From Planctomycetota bacterium (GTDB lineage: Bacteria; Planctomycetota; Phycisphaerae; WQYP01): a stretch of DNA of 7,000 bases. Made by a program: the position numbers and the translations under genes. Below are positions 1 through 5,432 of this stretch, piece by piece. Numbering within the stretch: position 1 is the first letter of the stretch; each line of letters opens with the position of its first letter. The notes under the pieces were generated by a model. That model saw only the letters and a program-made list of their open reading frames with translations. It had not been told where the DNA came from and searched no databases. The stretch covers positions 1 to 7,000 of the forward strand of contig JAKAZF010000142.1 of NCBI GenBank assembly GCA_021826605.1, written 5' to 3'.

Positions 1-13
1 TGCCTGAAAAAAT

Positions 14-1216
14 TCATCGCTGTTTGATCTGGGCCGCAAAACGAGCATGGGCACGAAATTCCCCCGGCGTCTGGCCGGTGCGATATTTGAACCAGGCTGT
101 GAGTTGCGACGCGCCGGCAAGTCCAACCTGCCGGGCTATCTGGTCAACGGAATCAGTGGTATCCACCAGCAGTTGCCGAACACGTTCTAAACGGATGTTG
201 ATGATTTGATCCTTAGGTGAGAAATGCAATGTTTCCTGGAATTGCCGATCCAATGTACTGCGTGAAACGGTGAGTTTTTTGCCGGCAAGATGATCCAGAA
301 CATCTTCGACATTTATGCCGGTGCAAGCCTTTTCGCGGATGAAAGCCAGGGCCGCCGCCACATGGGGATATTCCGCCGCGGCATCGGTGCTGCGCCGACT
401 CACGACTTCGATTGGCGGGATAAGTATTTCATGCTGCGCGGATCGGGTTCCTTCCATCATGCCGGAAAGCAGCTCCGCCGCCTGATAGCCGATGCGTTCC
501 GTCGGCAGCATAATGCTGCTCATGGGCGGATCAGCAAGGTCACAGAGCACTTCATCATTATCCACGCCGATGACCGCGATTTGTTCTGGTACCCGCAGGC
601 CATGAACATGGCAGATATCCAATAGCAGCCGTCCGCAAACGTCGTTGCAGGCCATAATGCCAATGGGCAGACGCAAATGCGTAAGCCAGCGGCCCATGTT
701 CCGGTCATTACCCGCGGCCGTGAATTCATTGGCTATGGTACCTGCGGCGCGGCCCGGGGCGGCGGGACTCTCATAAATATCAGGCGCGGGGAAGCCGGCT
801 GCGCGAATCGCATCACAAAAATAATTCCGGCGGCTTTGTGAATAATCCATTCCGGCGAAGCCGCAAAAAGCAAAATTGTCGCTCCCCCGGGCGATGAGGT
901 GTTTGGCGGCCAATTCGGCCACCGCCCGGTTGTCGGTAATGATGCGAGGAACCTGCGGAATATCCCACCGGCCACGCAAATCGACCACTGGAATCTTAAG
1001 CTTTAAGAGTTGGTTTCGTTGTTGTTTGGTATCAATCCGGGCAATCACTCCATCGCATTTCAGCCGCGCGAAATCCGATGGGATCGCATCGCCAAGCATG
1101 CGCTCATGGTAAACAACCGACCAGTTATGCTGCAAACGCACAAATCTGGCAATACCGCGCAGCAGTCCACGGCCGTACGCACGCGATGATTCAATTAACA
1201 GGCCAACAGTGCGCAT
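14..1216 (-). CDS. XylR-like transcriptional regulator (sugar-binding domain + AraC-type HTH)
   Basis: A 400-residue predicted cytoplasmic transcription factor. Residues 1-280 form a LacI/periplasmic-binding-protein-like sensor: the start LLIESSRAYGRGLLRGIARF is the typical XylR-family opening, followed by ACNDVCGRLLLD (189-200) and IGVDNDEVLCDLADPPMSSI (216-235), the usual ligand-domain signatures. Residues about 283-392 form an AraC/XylS DNA-binding domain with two helix-turn-helices; VSRSTLDRQF (317-326) marks the first, and IARQVGLAGASQLTAWFK followed by GQTPGEFR marks the second. The length matches E. coli XylR (about 390). The ATG start agrees with the family N-terminus. The nearest purine-rich stretch (AGAGG, 1230-1234) lies 13 nt upstream, which is far for a Shine-Dalgarno. 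The gene follows an MFS permease and a GH32 hydrolase on the same strand, so it probably controls them in response to a sugar. The effector cannot be read from the sequence; D-xylose should not be assumed. Family call is very secure; targets are inferred. Confidence 0.93.
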   Translation of the reverse strand: MRTVGLLIESSRAYGRGLLRGIARFVRLQHNWSVVYHERMLGDAIPSDFARLKCDGVIARIDTKQQRNQLLKLKIPVVDLRGRWDIPQVPRIITDNRAVAELAAKHLIARGSDNFAFCGFAGMDYSQSRRNYFCDAIRAAGFPAPDIYESPAAPGRAAGTIANEFTAAGNDRNMGRWLTHLRLPIGIMACNDVCGRLLLDICHVHGLRVPEQIAVIGVDNDEVLCDLADPPMSSIMLPTERIGYQAAELLSGMMEGTRSAQHEILIPPIEVVSRRSTDAAAEYPHVAAALAFIREKACTGINVEDVLDHLAGKKLTVSRSTLDRQFQETLHFSPKDQIINIRLERVRQLLVDTTDSVDQIARQVGLAGASQLTAWFKYRTGQTPGEFRAHARFAAQIKQR

Positions 1217-1350
1217 GGATGAATTATTGCCTCTTCCAAATGGTCTTCATAAACACCAACCGCCCGGCAACCGTATCCATGATAGCTCATTGTGTCCGCT
1301 TCGGGGACTACGGGCTGATAAATCAGAGCGATTTTGTTTCCATTCTCCAT
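1195..1350 (-). CDS. Possible 51-residue small protein, coupled to the MFS gene
   Basis: A short open frame of 51 codons (ATG at 1350-1348, TAA at 1197-1195) fills the gap between the permease and the regulator. Its ATG overlaps the permease stop as TGATG, the arrangement seen in translational coupling, and its end overlaps the regulator start by 22 nt in another frame. The product begins MENGNKIALIYQPVVPEADT and contains GVYEDHLEEAIIHP, a mixed and fairly protein-like composition with no signal peptide or membrane helix. I recognise no family, and no Shine-Dalgarno precedes it. It could equally be chance: a 133-bp gap often carries an open frame of this size. Listed because of the stop/start overlap and because it bridges the two genes. 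Confidence 0.25.
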   Translation of the reverse strand: MENGNKIALIYQPVVPEADTMSYHGYGCRAVGVYEDHLEEAIIHPCALLAC

Positions 1351-2540
1351 CAGTGCATCGACGGATGAACTTTACGCGTGAACGTCAGCGACAATACGAA
1401 CATCAGTATCGCGCTGAGCGTTAAAATACCGAAAACCACATTAATTCCATATTGATGCAACACCCAGCCCAGCGGCAGAAGCCCTGCTGCTCCAAGGGCA
1501 TTTGACAGCCCCAACGCAATGCCCGACCCCAACGCCCTGTTTTCTGGAAACATATCCTGTCCGATCAGCAGCGTCGGCGAAAAGGTGCTGAACATCGCTA
1601 TGCCTAAAATCCCGGCCACAAGCCATAGCCATGGCCCCCGCGCCATGACCACCACCGGCAACAACAGTAACATGACGATACTGCTGCCAATCAGCACAGG
1701 CCGCCGGCCAAAGCGATCCGAAACCGTTCCGCCGGTGGCCTGCCCGATCACACCGGTAATCAATAACGTGCTGATAATCGAAGCGCCGGATACCAGCGCC
1801 CCGCCGCGCAGCTTCCACATCAACGGAATAAAAACGATCGTTCCGAAAACCGCCAGTCCCCGAAACGCTGAAAAACTCACCAGCACAATAAATGGCTTAC
1901 GATGCGCCCGCCAGTGCAGTTTCGGCGCGCTTTGGCTTCGGGCGGGCAAACTGGGAATCAATTTGATCATAAATGGCAGCGTGATCAGCATGGGCAATGC
2001 GATCACCCACAGATTGTGCAAACCCAAATACACGACTATCACGCTGGTTAATAGCGGCCACGCCCCGCGCCCAAGTTCACCGCCGATTAAAAACAGCGAC
2101 AACCCCGCGCCATGCCGACGTTCGGTTAAACTCCGCACCGCCGCCAGTGCCTGGGGATGAAAAACGGTGCTGCCCAATCCGGAAATCAGCAACAGCACCA
2201 GCAATACCCCCACATTGGGAGCAAGGCCCACCAGAGCGCCGGCAAGGCAGCAGGCAATCAGCCCGCCAATGACAAACATTTTCCCCCCGGTTTTATCCGC
2301 CAGAATTCCGGTCACAGGCTGTAACGCCTGCCCCATGTATGTTGCCGCCATGATAATACCCACCATGGCCAATGGCTGATGCAAGGCCGTCAGCACTGCG
2401 GGGAGAATGCCCGGCAGGTAAAACGCCGCCCCATCGTTAAGAAAATGCGTCCACGTCAGGCAAACCAGACTCGCAGCCCGTGACCGGGCATTTGAGACAT
2501 TCACATCTGGGGATAAATCCGTCTGGGAGGTTATGCTCAT
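1350..2540 (-). CDS. MFS transporter, fosmidomycin-resistance (Fsr)-like
   Basis: A 396-residue inner-membrane permease with about 12 predicted hydrophobic helices in two halves. The start carries THFLNDGAAFYLPGILPAVL (31-50), the Fsr-family opening. The MFS loop 2-3 motif GILADKTGGK lies at 78-87 and its second-half counterpart GGTVSDRFGRR at 270-280. GLGSTVFHPQ (121-130) and LFLIGGELGR (149-158) are also typical of Fsr-like carriers. Family members are proton-driven exporters of drugs, but many are uncharacterised. Beside a GH32 hydrolase and a sugar-type regulator, export or import of a sugar-related compound is possible but unproven. I chose ATG 2540 over the in-frame GTG at 2558. Neither has a Shine-Dalgarno, but a perfect TATAAT ends 6 nt before the ATG and would lie inside the gene if GTG were used. 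The substrate is unknown. Confidence 0.9.
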   Translation of the reverse strand: MSITSQTDLSPDVNVSNARSRAASLVCLTWTHFLNDGAAFYLPGILPAVLTALHQPLAMVGIIMAATYMGQALQPVTGILADKTGGKMFVIGGLIACCLAGALVGLAPNVGVLLVLLLISGLGSTVFHPQALAAVRSLTERRHGAGLSLFLIGGELGRGAWPLLTSVIVVYLGLHNLWVIALPMLITLPFMIKLIPSLPARSQSAPKLHWRAHRKPFIVLVSFSAFRGLAVFGTIVFIPLMWKLRGGALVSGASIISTLLITGVIGQATGGTVSDRFGRRPVLIGSSIVMLLLLPVVVMARGPWLWLVAGILGIAMFSTFSPTLLIGQDMFPENRALGSGIALGLSNALGAAGLLPLGWVLHQYGINVVFGILTLSAILMFVLSLTFTRKVHPSMH

Positions 2541-2546
2541 GCGGAG

Positions 2547-2552
2547 ATTATA
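2547..2552 (-). promoter_or_regulatory. -10 element (TATAAT), candidate leaderless promoter of the MFS gene
   Basis: The minus strand reads TATAAT followed by CTCCGC and then the ATG of the permease at 2540. A transcript from this -10 would begin at or within a base or two of the start codon, giving a leaderless mRNA, which fits the lack of a Shine-Dalgarno. The -35 region is poor (at best TGCCGA at 16-bp spacing), so either an activator helps or the match is chance. Confidence 0.4.
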
Positions 2553-2558
2553 GCCCAC

Positions 2559-2829
2559 TTTTCGTCACTCGGCACATGTACATCCGGTCACAAGAACCCG
2601 AACCGTCCAAATGCGTCCATGATGAGTGGAGACGCAATTATCGGCCCCTGCGCGAACCGGATAGCAGGCAGAATGACAGCCTTTTCACAGCGCATTTTTG
2701 AGTTCTGCCCGTGCACCAGCCCTGTCAAACCGCGTAACGGCTATGGCCGTCTGGAGACCGGGCCATCAGTGCGTCGATGGCCTGAACGGAAGGCGGGATG
2801 CCAAGCGGTTCAACAGCTGCGCCGCATCA
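2559..2829. other. Intergenic region between the GH32 and MFS genes
   Basis: This stretch holds no convincing gene. It has two small inverted repeats: ACGGC/GCCGT at 2737-2741/2746-2750, and GGCCATC/GATGGCC at 2761-2767/2776-2782 with an 8-nt loop. Neither is followed by a T-run in the direction of the GH32 gene, so no intrinsic terminator is evident. ACGCAATTATC (2632-2642) matches a repeat upstream of the GH32 gene at 10 of 11 positions. On the plus strand, frame 2619-2700 reads GDAIIGPCANRIAG, which resembles the early part of aldose 1-epimerases but leads into no such protein. Confidence 0.5.
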
Positions 2830-4365
2830 TCACCGCTTCCAGGCAGATGAAAGTTCGCGAACGGTCAGTGATCTGACATTCGCCTTTCCACCGATGGTGT
2901 AGCAGGCAAAGGAAGCGGGCTGCGAAGGAGGCAGGTAACATGAAGTCATTGACACAAGTCCATGCTGCGCAAAAATCTCAATGGATGTGCGATCCACAAG
3001 TACCCGCAGATGCACCGGTTCGTGCGGACGAACCGTTTTTGCAATTTGTCCGGTGGCACCCAGGCAGTGAATCTGGCCGGTGGCACCGTGAAATTCTATT
3101 TTTTGACCGCCTGTTTCCATTCCGACAACCTTTGCCGTTCCGGGCTGAATAACCGCTTCAATATCAAGCTGATGTGTGGCAATATTCGGAAATTTCCGAA
3201 TATTGCCGGCAAGTTCCAGATTCCGCACGTGATGCACCTTGCTCCAAAGATGTTGTATCTCCCGCACGGGCTGCCGGCACACCCGAAGCCCCATGGGCGT
3301 GGAGCGAAGCGTCAATGCGCAGGGAAAACTCATCTGCTGATTAAACGGCATATGTGGATATTGTCCATTACGCATCCAGCCGATCTGGATGGTTCGGCCG
3401 TCAGAGGCGGGTATATTGTTGTAGACCTGAGCGGCATAAAAGTTGTTTCCCGTATCCATGGCAAACGGCCCGGATTCGACCGTAAAGTGCCGACCGTCAA
3501 ACCGACCGATGAGATACTGGCTGTTGGCACCTGTGAATATCCAGCGGTCTTCACCATGTTGGCCCTGCCGCGGCAGCGGAAAGAAGTTTGGACATTCCTG
3601 GCTTTGCGGAAACCGCAGTTCCTGTAGTTTTCTCCACTGCTTTAAATCCGGCGAGTCAAAGAGTGCGAATCCGCGGGAGGCATTGAGAAACAGCGGCATA
3701 ATCCACCGGCGCGATGCGGCATGCCAGATTATTTTGGGGTCACGATTTCCCGGTACGATCTGTTGCAGCACCGGATTATGCGCATACTTGATAAACGTCA
3801 TACCGCCATCATTGCTGTACGCCAGACACTGCGTAAACGGCTGTCCCCGTGATATTTCTGATGTACCACCCGCGGCCGTATACATGGCCACGACCGGGGG
3901 CCTTTTGCCTTGCTTGAAACCGGTCGTATTGAACTCGTCCACGGCCGCCGAGCCGCTCCAGATCCCCCCGGCTTTATCCGGATTAATGGCTGTTGGCAGT
4001 TGCCGCCAATGAACAAGATCCCGGCTCACCGCATGTCCCCAGAATTTGTTTCCGGATGTTCCCCGCAGATTATGCGGCAGAAACTGGAAAAACATGTGAT
4101 ACATGCCATCAACATAAACCAGACCGTTAGGATCATTCATCCATCCGGTACGGGCGGTGAAATGAAACTGCGGCCGCAGCGACTGGTCATAGCCCGCCTG
4201 GGACACCCGGCTGATGCCGGCATCAGCGAACGGCGTTGAAATCAGTTCAGCCATACCGGCTGCGGCCAGAGCTTTTCCCGCTCCCCGCAGAAACGTGCGG
4301 CGGGACAGAGTTCTTCGGGAATGTGCCGTGCCAGGCACCCTTGAACGCCCACGCCGCTGGTTCAT
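2830..4365 (-). CDS. Tat-exported GH32 beta-fructosidase (levanase/invertase type)
   Basis: A 511-residue glycoside hydrolase of family 32, which hydrolyses beta-fructosyl bonds in sucrose, inulin or levan by a retaining mechanism. The N-terminus has a twin-arginine signal (SRRTFLRGAGKALAAAGMAE, 21-40) with a likely cut after ADA (47-49), so the enzyme acts outside the cytoplasm, as folded export. The catalytic five-bladed propeller spans about 63-360. It carries WMNDPNG (75-81, nucleophile D78), WGH (109-111), WSGSA (136-140), RDP (208-210, transition-state stabiliser D209) and ECP (257-259, acid/base E257), so all three catalytic residues are present. A C-terminal beta-sandwich ends with LRVLVDRTSIEIF (453-465). 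The start is supported by TAAGGAG 9 nt upstream. Export rules against a sucrose-6-phosphate hydrolase role; specificity among fructans is not readable. The C-terminal domain contains an odd 10-codon palindrome and a 9-codon duplication. Confidence 0.95.
   Translation of the reverse strand: MNQRRGRSRVPGTAHSRRTLSRRTFLRGAGKALAAAGMAELISTPFADAGISRVSQAGYDQSLRPQFHFTARTGWMNDPNGLVYVDGMYHMFFQFLPHNLRGTSGNKFWGHAVSRDLVHWRQLPTAINPDKAGGIWSGSAAVDEFNTTGFKQGKRPPVVAMYTAAGGTSEISRGQPFTQCLAYSNDGGMTFIKYAHNPVLQQIVPGNRDPKIIWHAASRRWIMPLFLNASRGFALFDSPDLKQWRKLQELRFPQSQECPNFFPLPRQGQHGEDRWIFTGANSQYLIGRFDGRHFTVESGPFAMDTGNNFYAAQVYNNIPASDGRTIQIGWMRNGQYPHMPFNQQMSFPCALTLRSTPMGLRVCRQPVREIQHLWSKVHHVRNLELAGNIRKFPNIATHQLDIEAVIQPGTAKVVGMETGGQKIEFHGATGQIHCLGATGQIAKTVRPHEPVHLRVLVDRTSIEIFAQHGLVSMTSCYLPPSQPASFACYTIGGKANVRSLTVRELSSAWKR
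3050..3087 (-). repeat. In-frame 27-bp-spaced duplication inside the GH32 gene
   Basis: CCGGTGGCACC occurs at 3050-3060 and again at 3077-3087, exactly 27 bp apart, so the protein repeats GATGQI at residues 427-432 and 436-441. Flanking bases are only partly conserved. This looks like an old nine-codon tandem duplication in a surface loop of the C-terminal beta-sandwich. The reading frame is kept and no catalytic residue is affected. Confidence 0.6.
3178..3207. repeat. 30-bp perfect palindrome within the GH32 coding sequence
   Basis: Every one of the 15 base pairs about the centre at 3192/3193 is complementary: the left arm starts GGCAATATTCGG and the right arm ends CCGAATATTGCC. The palindrome coincides exactly with codons 387-396 (GNIRKFPNIA), between the catalytic propeller and the beta-sandwich core. 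No second copy is seen in the window. Confidence 0.9.
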
Positions 4366-4374
4366 GTTCAGCTA

Positions 4375-4381
4375 CTCCTTA
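4375..4381 (-). promoter_or_regulatory. Ribosome binding site of the GH32 gene
   Basis: The minus strand reads TAAGGAG, with 9 nt to the ATG at 4365. It decides the start of the exported hydrolase and is the only clear Shine-Dalgarno in the minus-strand cluster. Confidence 0.75.
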
Positions 4382-4400
4382 ACGCCATTATCACGCCATT
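4381..4400 (-). repeat. Tandem 8-bp direct repeat at 11-bp spacing, candidate operator
   Basis: ACGCCATT occurs at 4382-4389 and 4393-4400 (AATGGCGT on the minus strand), one helical turn apart and abutting the GH32 ribosome binding site. A related AACGCCAAT lies at 4493-4501, overlapping a candidate -35, and ACGCAATTATC lies upstream of the MFS gene at 2632-2642. AraC-type regulators usually bind direct repeats on one face of DNA, so the neighbouring XylR-like protein is the obvious candidate ligand. This is inference. Confidence 0.4.
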
Positions 4401-4471
4401 CTAACAACTGTACCGGAAAATAAACGTACACATCTTCACGGCCTTTCGCCGGTCCGACGAAGGATCAGCGG

Positions 4472-4500
4472 AGTGTATCGTGTACTGGGAGAAACGCCAA
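4472..4500 (-). promoter_or_regulatory. Candidate sigma70-type promoter for the GH32 gene
   Basis: On the minus strand TTGGCG (4500-4495) and TACACT (4477-4472) are 17 bp apart, each matching 4 of 6 consensus positions. The leader would be about 100 nt and include the 11-bp-spaced direct repeat. Weak and unverified; other AT-rich hexamers nearer the gene (TAGAAT, GATAAT) lack a good -35. Confidence 0.25.
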
Positions 4501-4515
4501 TGGCAGTGAAGAGAA

Positions 4516-4554
4516 CATATTGCCCGTTCGCGGGCATTTCGGGCAAACAATATG
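4516..4554. repeat. Nested inverted repeat with two competing right arms
   Basis: TGCCCG (4521-4526) pairs perfectly with CGGGCA (4531-4536) around a TTCG tetraloop, a very stable hairpin. The same CGGGCA recurs at 4540-4545, and an outer arm CATATTG (4516-4522) matches CAATATG (4548-4554), giving an alternative larger stem with a 4-nt bulge. Neither side has a T-run. It sits mid-way in the divergent region, so it may be an operator or a switchable leader structure. Confidence 0.6.
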
Positions 4555-4582
4555 GCAACTGGCGGGCAGTTACTCAAACACT

Positions 4583-4594
4583 GACTGGCCAGTC
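4583..4594. repeat. 12-bp perfect palindrome, possible operator
   Basis: GACTGGCCAGTC is fully self-complementary and is flanked by ACT and CAGT, which add partial symmetry. It lies in the divergent intergenic region. A dimeric repressor site is possible but no regulator can be assigned. Confidence 0.4.
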
Positions 4595-4603
4595 CAGTAA
4601 GCC

Positions 4604-4620
4604 AAGCATGGTTTAAGCAT
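4604..4620. repeat. AAGCAT direct repeat at 11-bp spacing
   Basis: AAGCAT at 4604-4609 recurs at 4615-4620, one helical turn apart, ten bases after the 12-bp palindrome. Short enough to be chance; noted because the same 11-bp spacing is used by the repeats next to the GH32 ribosome binding site. Confidence 0.25.
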
Positions 4621-4683
4621 CATGAATCTCAGCCGGGAGCAAGACGTATCTGCCGAGGTTGTTAAAAAAAAGCGAGCCGACGA

Positions 4684-4778
4684 GCTCTCAACAACCCGAT
4701 GTTTCAGGTCGGGAGATGAGCCGTGCCGGATTCCTTGAGTCTGGTGCGGGACGCCCCCGCGGAGCTATCGCAACCGGC
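4684..4778. other. Unassigned segment with two adjacent stem-loops
   Basis: On the plus strand GCTC/GAGC (4684-4687/4718-4721), extended by TC/GA, encloses CCCGA/TCGGG (4695-4699/4709-4713). Three bases later GCCGG/CCGGC (4725-4729/4774-4778) encloses GCGGG/CCCGC (4746-4750/4756-4760). This could be a structured RNA or the leader of the CBS gene if transcription starts further upstream. No T-run follows, and I match it to no known riboswitch or small RNA. Confidence 0.25.
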
Positions 4779-4884
4779 CCAATGTTATTTGCGATGACAA
4801 CATCTGGAACAGGTGGAAAGGATGGTATAAAACCCGTGAAAATGCATTCGTGCCGATCCGGACATTGTTATCTTATTCACAATG

Positions 4885-4912
4885 TTGCATCGATCCGGCA
4901 CATGGATATAGT
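4885..4912 (+). promoter_or_regulatory. Candidate promoter of the CBS-ACT-PLDc_N operon
   Basis: TTGCAT (4885-4890) and TATAGT (4907-4912) are separated by 16 bp; the -10 matches 5 of 6 consensus positions. Transcription from about 4919 would give a leader of about 75 nt containing the 4937-4960 hairpin. GATCCGG occurs in the spacer (4892-4898) and again 37 bp upstream (4855-4861), so it may be a bound repeat. Confidence 0.4.
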
Positions 4913-4936
4913 TAGACTTAATCACCTGCACTTCTC

Positions 4937-4960
4937 GCTGTTATCTTGGTTGGTAACAGC
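4937..4960 (+). promoter_or_regulatory. Strong leader hairpin upstream of the CBS gene
   Basis: GCTGTTATC pairs with GGTAACAGC (eight Watson-Crick pairs and one G-T) around the loop TTGGTT. It lies 21 nt before the Shine-Dalgarno. After it come GGTTCC and a run of six T, then AAGGAGG; CCTT before the T-run can pair with AAGG of the ribosome site. It could protect the mRNA or gate translation. A true terminator is less likely, since the T-run starts 15 nt after the stem. Confidence 0.45.
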
Positions 4961-4981
4961 TTACAGGGTGGTTCCTTTTTT

Positions 4982-4988
4982 AAGGAGG
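4982..4988 (+). promoter_or_regulatory. Ribosome binding site (AAGGAGG) of the CBS gene
   Basis: A near-perfect Shine-Dalgarno, 6 nt before the ATG at 4995. It fixes the start of the CBS protein and rejects the long in-frame upstream extension. Confidence 0.85.
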
Positions 4989-4994
4989 TCTTCT

Positions 4995-5432
4995 ATGGCC
5001 ACCGTTGCATGCCTTCTGGCGGGCAAGTCCAGTCACGTTTACTCCATTGGTCTCGACGCCACAGTTCTGGAAGCCACACAAAAAATGAATCGTCATCGCA
5101 TCGGTTCATTGATGGTCACGGACGGCGATCGGATGGTGGGTATTCTCAGCGAACGCGATATTCTCACTCGGGTGGTGGCGGAGGAGAAAAATCCCCGTCA
5201 GGTGAAAGTTGCCGATGCCATGACTTCCGATGTGGTGGTTGTATCACCGGATACCTCCATTGAAGACGCCAGCAGCATCATGCAGACACGCCGCGTGCGC
5301 CATCTGCCGGTCTGCGATAGCGATGGCCATCTGCTGGGATTGATTTCCATTGGGGATCTCAACGCCCGGCATGCCAGCGACCAGGAGGTGACCATCCTGC
5401 ACCTGCATGAATATCTGTACGGCCGCGTGTGA
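4995..5432 (+). CDS. Tandem CBS-domain protein (Bateman module)
   Basis: A 145-residue soluble protein made of a single CBS pair and little else. CBS1 covers about 5-62 and ends with VGILSERDIL (48-57); CBS2 covers about 72-128, starting DAMTSDVVVVSPDTSIEDA (74-92) and ending LGLISIGDL (114-122). G-[IL]-[LI]-S-x-x-D is the phosphate-contacting signature of nucleotide-binding CBS domains and is present in both. The tail LHEYLYGRV is commonly seen in free-standing CBS proteins. Such proteins sense AMP, ATP or related adenosyl ligands and regulate partners. The frame is open back to 4659 but the start at 4995 is set by AAGGAGG and by where the domain begins. The stop overlaps the GTG start of the ACT gene, implying joint expression and perhaps a joint role. 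The partner is unknown. Confidence 0.92.
   Translation: MATVACLLAGKSSHVYSIGLDATVLEATQKMNRHRIGSLMVTDGDRMVGILSERDILTRVVAEEKNPRQVKVADAMTSDVVVVSPDTSIEDASSIMQTRRVRHLPVCDSDGHLLGLISIGDLNARHASDQEVTILHLHEYLYGRV

Noticed and set aside
1519..2160. Long plus-strand open frame of 213 codons
   Set aside because: It is antisense to the MFS gene, with proline- and threonine-rich composition typical of a reversed membrane-protein frame and no family match.
2541..2558. GTG start at 2558 for the MFS gene
   Set aside because: No ribosome site precedes it and the six extra residues are encoded by the TATAAT-like promoter element.
2761..2782. Inverted repeat GGCCATC/GATGGCC as GH32 terminator
   Set aside because: It is not followed by a T-run on the minus strand, so it is not a convincing intrinsic terminator.
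2962..3627. Plus-strand open frame of 221 codons
   Set aside because: It is antisense to the GH32 gene, whose catalytic motifs are intact on the minus strand.
4709..4778. Resemblance to a cobalamin riboswitch (GGGA..., CCCCCGC)
   Set aside because: Only scattered GC-rich matches. The B12 box and the conserved core order are absent, and no B12-related gene follows.
4659..4994. In-frame 112-codon N-terminal extension of the CBS protein
   Set aside because: The extension has no recognisable domain and contains the candidate promoter and leader hairpin, while a near-perfect Shine-Dalgarno sits right before ATG 4995, where CBS1 begins.
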